From an uncultured Prevotella sp. (lineage in GTDB: Bacteria; Bacteroidota; Bacteroidia; Bacteroidales; Bacteroidaceae): 64,000 nucleotides of DNA. The position numbers and the translations under genes were made by a program. This document shows, piece by piece, positions 53,983-62,354 of the stretch; the first letter of the stretch is position 1; the number at the start of each line of letters is the position of its first letter. The stretch is from assembly GCA_947170725.1 (NCBI GenBank), contig CAMVUM010000004.1, forward strand, positions 85,552-149,551. The letters run 5' to 3'. A model generated the notes under the pieces. The model was not told where the DNA came from. It did no database searches and saw only the letters and a program-made list of their open reading frames with translations.

Positions 53983-54510
53983 ATGAGTCTGACATTACGC
54001 CCATATCAGCCGACGGATGCTGCGGTAATTACATCGTGGCTGAAGAACGAATATCTGATGCGCCAATGGTGTGCCGACAGGTATGAGCATTATCCCGTAA
54101 CGTCCGAAGATATGAATTCATATCATGAGCGTTATATTGATGGTCAACGCTCGCGCTCCCTGACAATGACGGATGGCTATGAGGTTGTAGGATACATCAC
54201 ATTGCGTAATCCTGGCGACGATCCGACAGAGCAACGGCTGGGATTTGTCATTGTAGATGATTCAAAACGAGGTCGCGGTCTTGGGAAAGCACTTGTAGAG
54301 ATGGCTGTCTGCCATGCATTCGGACAACTCGCAGCCACGAAAGTGTCGCTGGGCGTATTTGACAATAACCCCGCTGCCATACATTGCTATGAAGCGGCGG
54401 GATTTCATCGTGTTTCACGACGGGACACCGAGAGTTACGAATGCCTTGGCGAAACGTGGAACTGCATTGAAATGGTGCGATTTGCTGATTGTTTCCTTCT
54501 CGACACATAA
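53983..54510 (+). CDS. GNAT-family acetyltransferase (RimJ/RimL-like)
   Basis: 175 residues. The fold elements are LRPYQPTDAAVITSWLKNE, SRSLTMTDGYEVVGYITLRN, the acetyl-CoA loop DSKRGRGLGKALVEMAV (R/Q-x-x-G-x-G/A) and LGVFDNNPAAIHCYEAAGF. This matches RimJ/RimL/SpeG-like N-acetyltransferases. The acceptor is unknown. It is the first gene of a stretch of atypical genes ending in a recombinase fragment, with a 23-bp gap to the next gene. Confidence 0.9.
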   Translation: MSLTLRPYQPTDAAVITSWLKNEYLMRQWCADRYEHYPVTSEDMNSYHERYIDGQRSRSLTMTDGYEVVGYITLRNPGDDPTEQRLGFVIVDDSKRGRGLGKALVEMAVCHAFGQLAATKVSLGVFDNNPAAIHCYEAAGFHRVSRRDTESYECLGETWNCIEMVRFADCFLLDT

Positions 54511-54533
54511 TAATCGCAAATATTGTCATTGAT

Positions 54534-55235
54534 ATGGATATAAATATTCGGTCGTTTTTATTTGTTATCGCCACATTAGTGAATTGCTCAGCCAACGATA
54601 AGGAAACCGTATCGGCCACTACTGCCACCATCTCACATGAAGACAGTGCGCCCATCTTTGCGGAAAACGAAGGCGGGGAAGGCGGAGCAGTTGTTGTCGA
54701 ACAAAATGAAGTTGCTGTTGCCGAGGCATATCTCATCGCTGACAGTTGTGCCGGTCCGTTCAGGATTGATGCCGTTATTCCGAAAAAGATGGAAGGCTTT
54801 GATGTCACGAAGTTTCAGGAAGAAAAAATATTTCCGACCGGTGAAACACGTGAAATTTTTGGGTATATTTACGAAATTGGTAATGAGGGTTGGGTGAAAG
54901 TCACATCAACGTATGATGCGACAACAGACTGCATAACCGATAAAACAAGCGAAATATTTGTGTTTTCCGACTTGTTTATCACCGCCAAGGGCATCGGTGC
55001 CATGTCGTCGATAGAAGAATATGTAGCTGCATATCCTGATTTCCGTATCCGTTATATACGCAATGAGGGGTTATTCGTAGTCGAAGCGAAACATCTTAAG
55101 AACGTGCAGTTTATTATCGATAATGAATACTATCGTGGCGACGATGCCACTTTGGCGTCAGGCGAATCCGTTGAACTGCAAGTCTCCGATTTCAGAAAAG
55201 AGTCACATTTCACCGCAATCCGCATAATAAAATAA
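54534..55235 (+). CDS. Hypothetical lipoprotein
   Basis: 233 residues from the ATG at 54534; an earlier Met at 54489 lies inside the acetyltransferase gene and is rejected. The start MDINIRSFLFVIATLVNCSA looks like a lipoprotein signal with Cys-18 as lipid site. A low-complexity acidic linker (about 20-60, ENEGGEGGAVVVEQNE) leads to a domain with SCAGPFRIDAVIPKKMEGF, FGYIYEIGNEGWVKV and FITAKGIGAMSSIEEYVAAY. No family was recognised; remote resemblance to envelope-stress lipoproteins is possible. The next gene begins 5 bp after its stop. The sequence is visibly more AT-rich than the flanking conserved genes. Confidence 0.8.
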   Translation: MDINIRSFLFVIATLVNCSANDKETVSATTATISHEDSAPIFAENEGGEGGAVVVEQNEVAVAEAYLIADSCAGPFRIDAVIPKKMEGFDVTKFQEEKIFPTGETREIFGYIYEIGNEGWVKVTSTYDATTDCITDKTSEIFVFSDLFITAKGIGAMSSIEEYVAAYPDFRIRYIRNEGLFVVEAKHLKNVQFIIDNEYYRGDDATLASGESVELQVSDFRKESHFTAIRIIK

Positions 55236-55240
55236 GTGCT

Positions 55241-56062
55241 ATGGAATATGAAGTATTGAACCACAATAACGCCTTTTGTACCGTCACGGATGCCGACATA
55301 GAAGAAGCGGTAAAGTCAGGCGAGCCATTGCCTCGGGCGATTGTACAGGCAATGGGCAAAACTCACGATGACAAGTATTTGGAATACATGTATCCGATAC
55401 TATATCATGAAGTGAACTATATGCGTTTGGATGCCGCACAAGGCATAATTAATCTGAACGGTCGCAAAGGATTGGATGTATTGAAAGAGAAGGAACGCAG
55501 CATCGATTCCTCTACTTTTGATGAATTCCCAAGCGAGAAGGCGGTGCTTATGGCAATGATTATCCGTATTGAGGAAGGACCGGAAGGTATTCTGCGTTAT
55601 TTCCGATCGGAAGACGGGGTGGATTTAGTGAAGTATTGCCTGTTGTGTTATTATAGCTCCGGTTATGATTATAAGGAAGAGGATATACGCCTGATAAGTG
55701 TCATGCTCAGAGAGTTTATCGATAAAAAACTCAAGCGAGTCAAAAAAGTGCATCGGGAGGATTGGATTGAATTTATCTACTGTGCGCTCGACAGCTTATG
55801 GGTTGCTGTACAGGAAACAGACGTTCTTAAGCGGATGAGCGATGAGGCAAGCAGAGAACTTGTTGATGTATTTCAGCAGATTCTTATCTGCAAAGCGACA
55901 AACGACATGAAGGAACTGATGTCCGATATTTCCAAAGGCATGAAGCGTGACTATGCACTTGAAGTATTGAGAAGCCTCAAAGGTAAGACTGGCGGGGGCA
56001 ATGCACGCAGAGCATACAATAAAGCATTGAAACATCTCAATATAACGGAGGAAGAATTATGA
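55241..56062 (+). CDS. Orphan soluble protein with HEAT-like helices
   Basis: 273 residues, no signal peptide or membrane segment. The middle shows helical pairs like HEAT repeats (KYLEYMYPILYHEVNYMRLD, AAQGIINLNGRKGLDVLKEK) and a lysine-rich C-terminus. No catalytic motif or known family was recognised. The stop overlaps the start of the next gene by 4 bp (ATGA), so the two are translationally coupled. Small soluble, helical or acidic proteins in such pairs are often immunity proteins of polymorphic toxins, but no toxin gene is present, so this stays a hypothesis. Confidence 0.75.
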   Translation: MEYEVLNHNNAFCTVTDADIEEAVKSGEPLPRAIVQAMGKTHDDKYLEYMYPILYHEVNYMRLDAAQGIINLNGRKGLDVLKEKERSIDSSTFDEFPSEKAVLMAMIIRIEEGPEGILRYFRSEDGVDLVKYCLLCYYSSGYDYKEEDIRLISVMLREFIDKKLKRVKKVHREDWIEFIYCALDSLWVAVQETDVLKRMSDEASRELVDVFQQILICKATNDMKELMSDISKGMKRDYALEVLRSLKGKTGGGNARRAYNKALKHLNITEEEL

Positions 56063-56643
56063 GTATGGAACATAAGGCGTTTGTGTTTGACACAAAGAAA
56101 TTTCATGCCGATATAGAACCTGTCATGAAAGACAGTATAAAAAATAATGAGGTAGCACACCGATATATTTTCGATCATCTCGAAGAATTGCAATCCCCTT
56201 ACACCGGCGATGCGTTGGACGAAGACTGGGAAAAGGAGTTTGGCGAGCTGACGCTTCAGGTCTATTTCGACATTCTTCTCACCGCATGTTATGATGTTGA
56301 GGATGATCGTGGGCTTGGTGAAATGTGGGATGCGGTAAATGAAGTGATTAAGTCTCTCTCTGTTTTTGAGGAAGGAGAGCTCCCTGTGACAGGATGGGAG
56401 GTCGAGATCGATGATATTGTAGTTGATCCCGGCATGGAAGGACTGGGCATTATCGATTGCGACGAGGTGGAGGAAATTCTAAATACGTTGAAGGAGAACA
56501 GAGGTGCTGCCGCGAGTGCCGAACAACCTGAAGGATTGCTGTACGACGCAGAGCCGGATGAGTGGATGGAAGCCTATGACGATCTTTGCTGCCTCTATGC
56601 AGATGCTCTCCAACAAAATAAAGGACTGCTCCTGACTTTTTGA
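56059..56643 (+). CDS. Orphan acidic soluble protein
   Basis: 194 residues, strongly acidic (many Asp and Glu, e.g. GDALDEDWEKEFGELTLQVY and DEVEEILNTLKEN). It has no signal peptide and no recognised domain. Four-base overlap with the upstream gene. High acidity and size are like those of several immunity-protein families, but nothing more specific can be claimed. The recombinase fragment on the opposite strand reads into its 3' end, so the boundary of the island lies close by. Confidence 0.75.
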   Translation: MSMEHKAFVFDTKKFHADIEPVMKDSIKNNEVAHRYIFDHLEELQSPYTGDALDEDWEKEFGELTLQVYFDILLTACYDVEDDRGLGEMWDAVNEVIKSLSVFEEGELPVTGWEVEIDDIVVDPGMEGLGIIDCDEVEEILNTLKENRGAAASAEQPEGLLYDAEPDEWMEAYDDLCCLYADALQQNKGLLLTF

Positions 56644-56659
56644 ACAATAGGGTAATTTT

Positions 56660-57058
56660 AAAATGATGAAGACTGGAGCCTGCGGCCTTGGAACTCCATG
56701 ACATTCGAGCCGAATGAATCAGGCACAATCGGGCCACGTACCTATAAAGAAATTCCATGTCTTGGTTGAGCTTCTCTTTTGTAATTTTCGCGTATATCCG
56801 TGTCGTTTTTATACTCTTGTGCTCCAGCATGGAACTTACCGTTTCGATGGGCACACCATTGGATAGGAACACCGTCCGGGCTGCCGTGTGGAGGCTCTCA
56901 TGCCATGTGATGTGCTTGGTGATGCCGCAACGCTTGGCGACGGAACGGATTCCGGCAAGGCACGTGTTGTGGTGAGGAACGGGGAAAATCCTGCCGTTGG
57001 TTTCAGCGGTGATTGCAATGGCTTCACGAATAATCGGAAGCACGACTGAAACCACTGT
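56660..57058 (-). pseudogene. Tyrosine recombinase (integrase), C-terminal fragment
   Basis: The minus-strand frame gives LPIIREAIAI, IFPVPHHNTCLAGIRSVAKR, CGITKHITWHESLHTAARTV, LSNGVPIETVSSMLEHKSIK and TTRIYAKITKEKLNQDM. This matches the C-terminal catalytic part of Bacteroidetes tyrosine integrases (normally H..RH...T....NGV....V...LGH..I.TT..YA). The N-terminal core-binding domain and the first catalytic Arg are absent. The HxxRH box reads HESLH, so the second Arg is lost, and LGH reads LEH. The Tyr (RIYAK) remains. The frame then continues with unrelated sequence past 56660 into the antisense of the neighbouring gene. It is a dead remnant. Confidence 0.85.
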
Positions 57059-57104
57059 AACTCAATTCTATCACTATATCTTTCCGCATTTCACTTTTTT
57101 GTAG

Positions 57105-57112
57105 TATCTTTG
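57105..57112 (+). promoter_or_regulatory. -7 box of the cobalamin-uptake operon
   Basis: TATCTTTG matches TAnnTTTG, about 12-19 bp upstream of the first conserved riboswitch bases, so transcription would start right at the aptamer. Confidence 0.75.
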
Positions 57113-57123
57113 CACACGCAAAT

Positions 57124-57318
57124 ATGGTTCACCGTTGAGTGATTAAAAGGGAACGGGGTGAAAATCCCCGACAGGCCCGCTGCTGTGAACCGCCTTTCAT
57201 GGGCAGAATAACGTGTCACTGGCCGTTTGGCCGGGAAGACATTCTGTCTGGGCGGAAAGTCAGAAGACCTGCCATTGCACGTCCTTCTTGGTAATCTCGT
57301 GGAACAGATTGTGAAGGA
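57124..57318 (+). ncRNA. Cobalamin (AdoCbl) riboswitch with downstream hairpin
   Basis: Conserved core elements: GGGAACGGGGTGAAAATCCC near 57149-57168, the GCCCGCTGCTGTGA segment around 57174-57187, and the B12 box AGTCAGAAGACCTGCC (57258-57273). A hairpin follows the aptamer: CCTTC...AATCT around 57282-57296 pairs with AGATT...GAAGG up to 57318, a candidate expression platform. The surface-protein start codon is 35 bp further. When B12 is plentiful the RNA is expected to lower expression of the uptake genes downstream. Confidence 0.95.
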
Positions 57319-57352
57319 TCAGGGTACAGATATTTTTCTGAAAAGTTTATTT

Positions 57353-59092
57353 ATGGGAAAACATTTATTTTTGTTGTCTGCCGCATTGACTGTGTCTGCG
57401 GCTGTATCTGGCCAGAGGATGACCGACAGTGAATCCTACAGCAAGTATATTCTTGCCGTGGATGAGTATGTTCCGGCTCCTGGACAGTTTGTTAACGTAC
57501 TTCCGAAATATGAAGAAGGTGACGATTCCGCCGCAATGGTGGCCAAATGCACAGCCGCATTGGCTGAAAATAATTCCGGCATGATTACACTCGGAGCATA
57601 CGGCGGATACGTTACGTTCCATTTTGACCACAGTATTGCAAATATCCCGGGAGAGTCGGATTTCTACATAAAGGGAAACGCCACCAAGGGTGGGGCAGAG
57701 CCGGGTGTGGTTATGGTCTCTAAGGATGTCAATGGCAACGGCCTGCCTGACGACGAGTGGTACGAACTGTCAGGAAGTGTGGATGTGGACAGCGTCGGAA
57801 AGGTTGTCTATGACTATTCCATAACGTACACTCCCGACCCGATGAGCAACATTCCGTGGACAGACAGCCGCGGTCAGAACGGAACGGTTGACCGCAACTC
57901 GTTCCACGCCCAGGAATATTTCCCGCAGTGGATGGACAGCCCGCTGACATTCAGCGGTACGCTCCTGCCCTCAAACTGCCATAACACGGGAACGGAAGAG
58001 CGGCCTAACTGGGTTCTGAATAGTTTCAGATATGGTTACGTAGACAACGTAGCTAATATTGATATTCCCGGTTGCAGCTTTGACATCAGTTGGGCCGTGG
58101 ATGGCGAACGCCGTCCGGTAGACCTCGATTTTGTCGATTTCGTCCGCGTCTACAACGGTATGAACCAGAAGTGCGGCTGGGTCGGTGAGACATCGACGGA
58201 GGTCTCAGGCGCCGAAGACCTCCATCCCGAAAGCTCAATCGCAGCTATCATAGCTTCGGAAACACGTGCAGCGACGTTCGAGGAGATAGCCCTCGGCGAG
58301 GAAAGCTACTGGGACGGCTCCGACATGAAGGGCACAGAGGAGGCCGGCGACTATGGCACTACGGTCTATCGGAACTCATTCGTGAGTGGATCGTTCCGTT
58401 TCAACAATACATATAACGCCACATGGGGCTCCTGGTCTGGCTTTGCCGTGTCCAATCAGACATCGGTTGTATTCAACAGTTACGACGATCAGTATCACAG
58501 TTCGGTCGGTCACGGCTATGATAATTCAGCCAATTATGCCGTAGTGTTTTCTTACGGCGAGACCGTAGAGGTCATGAACAAGCCGGAAGGTGATGTTCTC
58601 AGCGGCTTCTATGTGGCTAATGCCGCCGCCAATGTGAACGCCTATCTGAACGGTGACGGCATGACTGGCAAGTTTGATGCGGGCGACTGGTGCAAACTCA
58701 CCGTCACCGGCCACCATGCCGACGGCACTACATCCGACGTGGAGGTTTATCTGGCCGACTACCGTGCGGCCGATGAGGCTTTGCATTATTATATAGACTA
58801 CTGGCAGTGGGTTGACCTCACCCCGCTCGGAAAGGTGAAGGAACTGTCCTTTGCCGTGACGAGCAGTCACAACAACGAATGGGGAATGACCACGCCAGGC
58901 TATTTCTGCATGGACAATCTCAACGGAGAAAAGGATGGGACGGCCGGTATCTGCAATCGCCCGGCTATGGCATCTGAGGCTACGCCTGCCGCACGCTATT
59001 CGTTGGATGGCCGGCGGATGACGGCTCCGCGCCACGGAGTGAACATCGTCCGCATGTCCGACGGAACGGTGCGCAAGGTATTCGTAAAGTGA
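57353..59092 (+). CDS. Cobalamin-locus surface protein (DUF4465-type) with C-terminal sorting-like tail
   Basis: 579 residues from the ATG at 57353 (MGKHLFLLSAALTVSAAVSG, a signal peptide). An upstream in-frame Met at 57227 lies within the riboswitch and is rejected. The N-terminal half has ITLGAYGGYVTFHFDHSIAN and SKDVNGNGLPDDEWYELSGS, typical of surface proteins in Bacteroidetes B12 loci. The C-terminal half (about 320-530: YWDGSDMKG, FRFNNTYNATWGSWSGFAVS, GVSNQT-like) fits DUF4465, a domain of described B12-binding surface proteins (from memory). The tail ARYSLDGRR...GVNIVRMSDGTVRKVFVK resembles type 9 secretion-type ends. Probably binds corrinoids outside the cell (inference). Confidence 0.85.
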   Translation: MGKHLFLLSAALTVSAAVSGQRMTDSESYSKYILAVDEYVPAPGQFVNVLPKYEEGDDSAAMVAKCTAALAENNSGMITLGAYGGYVTFHFDHSIANIPGESDFYIKGNATKGGAEPGVVMVSKDVNGNGLPDDEWYELSGSVDVDSVGKVVYDYSITYTPDPMSNIPWTDSRGQNGTVDRNSFHAQEYFPQWMDSPLTFSGTLLPSNCHNTGTEERPNWVLNSFRYGYVDNVANIDIPGCSFDISWAVDGERRPVDLDFVDFVRVYNGMNQKCGWVGETSTEVSGAEDLHPESSIAAIIASETRAATFEEIALGEESYWDGSDMKGTEEAGDYGTTVYRNSFVSGSFRFNNTYNATWGSWSGFAVSNQTSVVFNSYDDQYHSSVGHGYDNSANYAVVFSYGETVEVMNKPEGDVLSGFYVANAAANVNAYLNGDGMTGKFDAGDWCKLTVTGHHADGTTSDVEVYLADYRAADEALHYYIDYWQWVDLTPLGKVKELSFAVTSSHNNEWGMTTPGYFCMDNLNGEKDGTAGICNRPAMASEATPAARYSLDGRRMTAPRHGVNIVRMSDGTVRKVFVK

Positions 59093-59093
59093 T

Positions 59094-60218
59094 ATGAGAC
59101 AAATCGTTTATATATTCGCCGTCTGTCTTCTGTTCCTGTCCTGCGGGAACGGAAGACAGACGGCTGTGTTTGGAGAGGGTGACACCGTCGTGTTCCGCTA
59201 TGCACGTCTCATCGAGGCGGTTCGTTATGACGGATTTACGGTCGTGCGCATGGCCGACCCGTGGCATGAGGGGCGCACGCTCCACACCTACGTGCTCGTT
59301 CCACGCAGTGCCGGCGAGGTTGGCGGGCTGCCTGAGGGTACTGTTGTCCGCACGCCGTTGCGCCGTGTCGTTCCCTTTTCTACCGTCCATGCCTCCCTTG
59401 CCATAGACCTCCGTCGTCAGAAGTCCATTGCCGGCATGGCCGATATGGCGTATGTCAAGCTGCCTTACATACGTCAGGAGTGTCACGCCGGACGGATTGT
59501 CGATGTCGGAAGCTCGCTGAATCCTGACATCGAAAAGCTGATCGACATACGTCCGGATGCCGTTCTGGTGTCGCCGTTCGAGAACAGCGGCGGCTACGGA
59601 AAGCTGGAGGAGACGGGCATCCCACTCGTGGAATGTCCCGACTACATGGAAACCTCGGCTCTCGGACGGGCTGAATGGATGCGTTTCTTCGGAATGCTGT
59701 TCGGTGCTGAGGCCACGGCCGATTCTCTGTTTGCCGTTGTCGACAGCAGCTATCAGTCGCTGCGGAACAAGGTGATGATCTCGTCAACGTGCCGTACGGT
59801 CCTTGTCGACAAGATGGCAGGGTCGGTATGGTATATGCCGGGCGGTCAGAGCACGTTCGGGACGATGCTGGCTGAAGCCGGTTTCAGCTATGCCTTTTCC
59901 GACGATACCCACAGCGGAAGCCTTGCCATGCCTTTCGAGACTGTGCTCAACGAATGTGGTGACGCCGACATCTGGTTGTTCCGTCATAGCTGCCGGAGGC
60001 CGATGACATATGCAGAGCTTTATTCGGAATATCACGGTTACGGCCGTATGCGTCCGTTCCGCGAGCGCCGTTGCTACGGATGCAATGTCGAGACGTCGCT
60101 GTTTTTCGAAGAGACGCCTTTCCGTCCGGACTATCTGCTGGGCGATCTAATCCGTATAGCCCATCCGGAGATACCGGTTCCGGGTGAAATGAGATATTTC
60201 CGGAAATTGAAAGAGTAG
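59094..60218 (+). CDS. Cobalamin ABC transporter substrate-binding lipoprotein (BtuF-like)
   Basis: 374 residues beginning MRQIVYIFAVCLLFLSCGNG, a lipoprotein signal with Cys-17. The periplasmic-binding fold of class III (helical backbone) proteins shows RVVPFSTVHASLAIDL, VGSSLNPDIEKLIDIRPDAV, VSPFENSGGYGKLEETGIPL, and ADIWLFRHS. These are typical of BtuF/FhuD-like proteins. It starts 1 bp after the surface-protein stop and lies under the cobalamin riboswitch, so cobalamin or another corrinoid is the likely ligand. Confidence 0.9.
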   Translation: MRQIVYIFAVCLLFLSCGNGRQTAVFGEGDTVVFRYARLIEAVRYDGFTVVRMADPWHEGRTLHTYVLVPRSAGEVGGLPEGTVVRTPLRRVVPFSTVHASLAIDLRRQKSIAGMADMAYVKLPYIRQECHAGRIVDVGSSLNPDIEKLIDIRPDAVLVSPFENSGGYGKLEETGIPLVECPDYMETSALGRAEWMRFFGMLFGAEATADSLFAVVDSSYQSLRNKVMISSTCRTVLVDKMAGSVWYMPGGQSTFGTMLAEAGFSYAFSDDTHSGSLAMPFETVLNECGDADIWLFRHSCRRPMTYAELYSEYHGYGRMRPFRERRCYGCNVETSLFFEETPFRPDYLLGDLIRIAHPEIPVPGEMRYFRKLKE

Positions 60219-60332
60219 GGGAAGAATGTTGGCGTGACGTCATCTCTCTTCCTGGAGGATGGCGGGTGTATGATGTTTCTGTAAAGAATGGGACTTTTGA
60301 TGTCTTTTACTAAATAAAGATTCTATAAGAGA

Positions 60333-61343
60333 ATGAATAAAGGTTCGGTCTACTGTCTGATGGCGGTTCTGCTGGCAGCATTGCTTTTTGCCGTCAACCT
60401 ATGCGTAGGGGCTGTCCGGATACCTCTTCATGATGTTTTCGGTGCGCTCTTCGGCACAGGGGAAGTCCGGGAGAGCTGGCGGTTTATCGTTGTCGGCTCA
60501 CGTCTGCCGCAGGCCATCACCGCAATGCTGTCCGGCGGGGCGCTTGCCGTGAGCGGCCTGATGCTCCAGACGGCTTTCCGCAATCCGCTGGCCGACCCTT
60601 CCGTGTTCGGTATCAGCAGTGGAGCGGGGCTTGGCGTTGCGCTTGTCATACTCTTTCTCGGCGGCAGCGTCACGGCCGGAACATTCTCGCTGACGGGCTT
60701 TGCCGCAATTTTTGTCGCCGCTTTTGCCGGTGCCATGGTTGTCATGACCGTCATATTCTTCTTTTCCACCGTTGTTCGCAATAACACTACGTTGCTCATC
60801 ATCGGCATAATGATAGGCTATCTTTCGTCTTCGGCCGTATCGCTTCTCAACTTTTTTGCCACGGCTGAGGGTGTCAAGTCCTATCTTGTCTGGGGGCTTG
60901 GCAATTTCGGAGGAGTCACGATGGCACAGATGCCGGCTTTCTCAGCCATTGTCCTCGTCGGTCTTATAGCCGCACTTCTGATGGTCAAACCGCTCAATGC
61001 CCTGCTGCTCGGTGACCGCTATGCCGAAAATCTCGGTGTCAATATCAGAATGGTCCGGAACGGCCTGCTCATAATCACCGGCGTTCTCACAGCCATCGTC
61101 ACCGCTTTCTGCGGCCCCGTCGCTTTCATCGGCCTTGCCGTTCCCCATGTCGCTCGTCTGCTCACGACAACCGACGACCACCGTATTCTCATGCCGGCCA
61201 CGATTCTGACAGGCGCGGTGGTCGCCCTGCTGTGCAACGTGCTCTGTGTCATTCCAGGCGACGGTGGCATAATCCCCCTCAACGCCGTGACGCCGCTGCT
61301 CGGTGCACCGGTGATCATCTATGTGATACTGAAAAGCCGATAG
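60333..61343 (+). CDS. FecCD-family ABC permease (BtuC-like)
   Basis: 336 residues, about ten hydrophobic segments. BtuC/FecCD signatures: GSRLPQAITAMLSGGALAVSG, LMLQTAFRNPLADPSVFGIS, SGAGLGVALVI, YLVWGLGNFGGVTMAQ, LGDRYAENLGVNIRMVRN (coupling helix), and VAFIGLAVPHVARLL, with the C-terminal GDGGIIPLNAVTPLLGAPVI. With the upstream binding protein it forms a B12 importer. The gene for the matching ATPase (BtuD) does not follow; the next kilobase is non-coding. Confidence 0.93.
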   Translation: MNKGSVYCLMAVLLAALLFAVNLCVGAVRIPLHDVFGALFGTGEVRESWRFIVVGSRLPQAITAMLSGGALAVSGLMLQTAFRNPLADPSVFGISSGAGLGVALVILFLGGSVTAGTFSLTGFAAIFVAAFAGAMVVMTVIFFFSTVVRNNTTLLIIGIMIGYLSSSAVSLLNFFATAEGVKSYLVWGLGNFGGVTMAQMPAFSAIVLVGLIAALLMVKPLNALLLGDRYAENLGVNIRMVRNGLLIITGVLTAIVTAFCGPVAFIGLAVPHVARLLTTTDDHRILMPATILTGAVVALLCNVLCVIPGDGGIIPLNAVTPLLGAPVIIYVILKSR

Positions 61344-61579
61344 GCGATTTCCCGGTTATGAATTCTGATTTATAAATTGTTAGTCTGAAATTTTGGACAT
61401 GCTATTTGAGACGTCACAATGTGACGGCTATAAATAGCGTTTCCGTCATACGAACTTTATAGGTCCTTTAATTTTACAAAATTCAGTCTGCCATTTTTTT
61501 CATTTTAGCCCGTTTTCAGGCCTTTCTGATGCCTTTTTGGCTCATTCCTTCCCTGTTTTTTGCATGAAAAAGCGTGTCC

Positions 61580-61785
61580 GGCAGTCCCGTAAGGCCCTTA
61601 CGGCTCTTCCTGAGTGCAGATTTTCGCCGTTTTCTCATGCTGAATTTTGTCATGAAAAGCGTCCTTTTCTTTGCCGTAAGGCTCTCCTTGCCCTGCAACG
61701 GGGCCGTTGTCGCATTGCAACGGCAGCCCCGTTGCAATGCCGTAAGGGCCTCGTCGCATCCCCGTAAGGGCCTTACGGCAAGCCG
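61580..61785. repeat. Palindromic intergenic element, copy 4
   Basis: The 17-bp palindrome CCGTAAGGCCCTTACGG occurs at 61587-61603 and its reverse form at 61762-61778, bracketing an inner inverted repeat (CATTGCAACGG against CCGTTGCAATG around 61715-61741) and CAACGGGGCCGTTG. The words are shared with copies 1-3. It appears to be the most symmetric copy, with the same palindrome at both ends. Confidence 0.75.
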
Positions 61786-62304
61786 TTCACGTATCCGTTG
61801 GGAAGTCACGGAATTTCTGTTGTTTGTAAATACTTGTAATTGAGGTGGTTGCGGAATATGTAAATATAATCTCATAGGAATCCCTAAAATTTGATACGCT
61901 CATGTTTGCGATATTTTCGCCCGCGGCCGAAAAAAATCAGAAAGTCCTCACTCTCGTAGGGCTTAAATTCGGAAAAAAGAAGACACGATGTGTCGCGGCT
62001 TTCATGATTAGCAACTTTCGTTTTTTCGCGGAAGTCTTTTTTTTTTATTTGTGGTAACAACGGCAATAAAATCAATCCGTGTTGATTGTGATAGTCGTTA
62101 AAAACGAATATCCAGAGGAATATAAAGAATCATATTCGTCAATGCAGATTCCAAAAGTAGGGAAAACAGCCAATACAATTGTTTCTATTGTATGGTTTGA
62201 GGAAAATCTGCGAGCATTTGAGATAAAAGGATGAGTTTCGAACAAATTACCATCCTCCGGTCATACAAACGGCGCTATTTGGCGTCAAAGCCAAAATAAT
62301 GTAT

Positions 62305-62312
62305 TAACTTTG
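62305..62312 (+). promoter_or_regulatory. -7 box for nspC
   Basis: TAACTTTG, 42 bp upstream of the nspC start. TTTG at 62278-62281 is a possible -33 element, at slightly long spacing. Confidence 0.65.
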
Positions 62313-62354
62313 CGGCCGCATAACAATCAAAACAGATAATAAAAGGACACAATT

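Larger units (their letters stand above)
61344..62354. other. Intergenic region between btuC-like gene and nspC
   Basis: About 1 kb with no credible gene. It contains palindromic element copy 4 (about 61580-61785), AT-rich sequence, and the nspC promoter. No ABC ATPase motif (Walker A, LSGGQ) is present in any frame, so btuD is not hidden here. Confidence 0.7.

Noticed and set aside
57227..57352. N-terminal extension of the B12 surface protein
   Set aside because: The extension translates the riboswitch aptamer; the signal peptide begins at the ATG at 57353.
61344..62354. Hidden btuD ATPase gene
   Set aside because: No frame shows Walker A, LSGGQ or Walker B motifs, and no ORF of adequate length exists.
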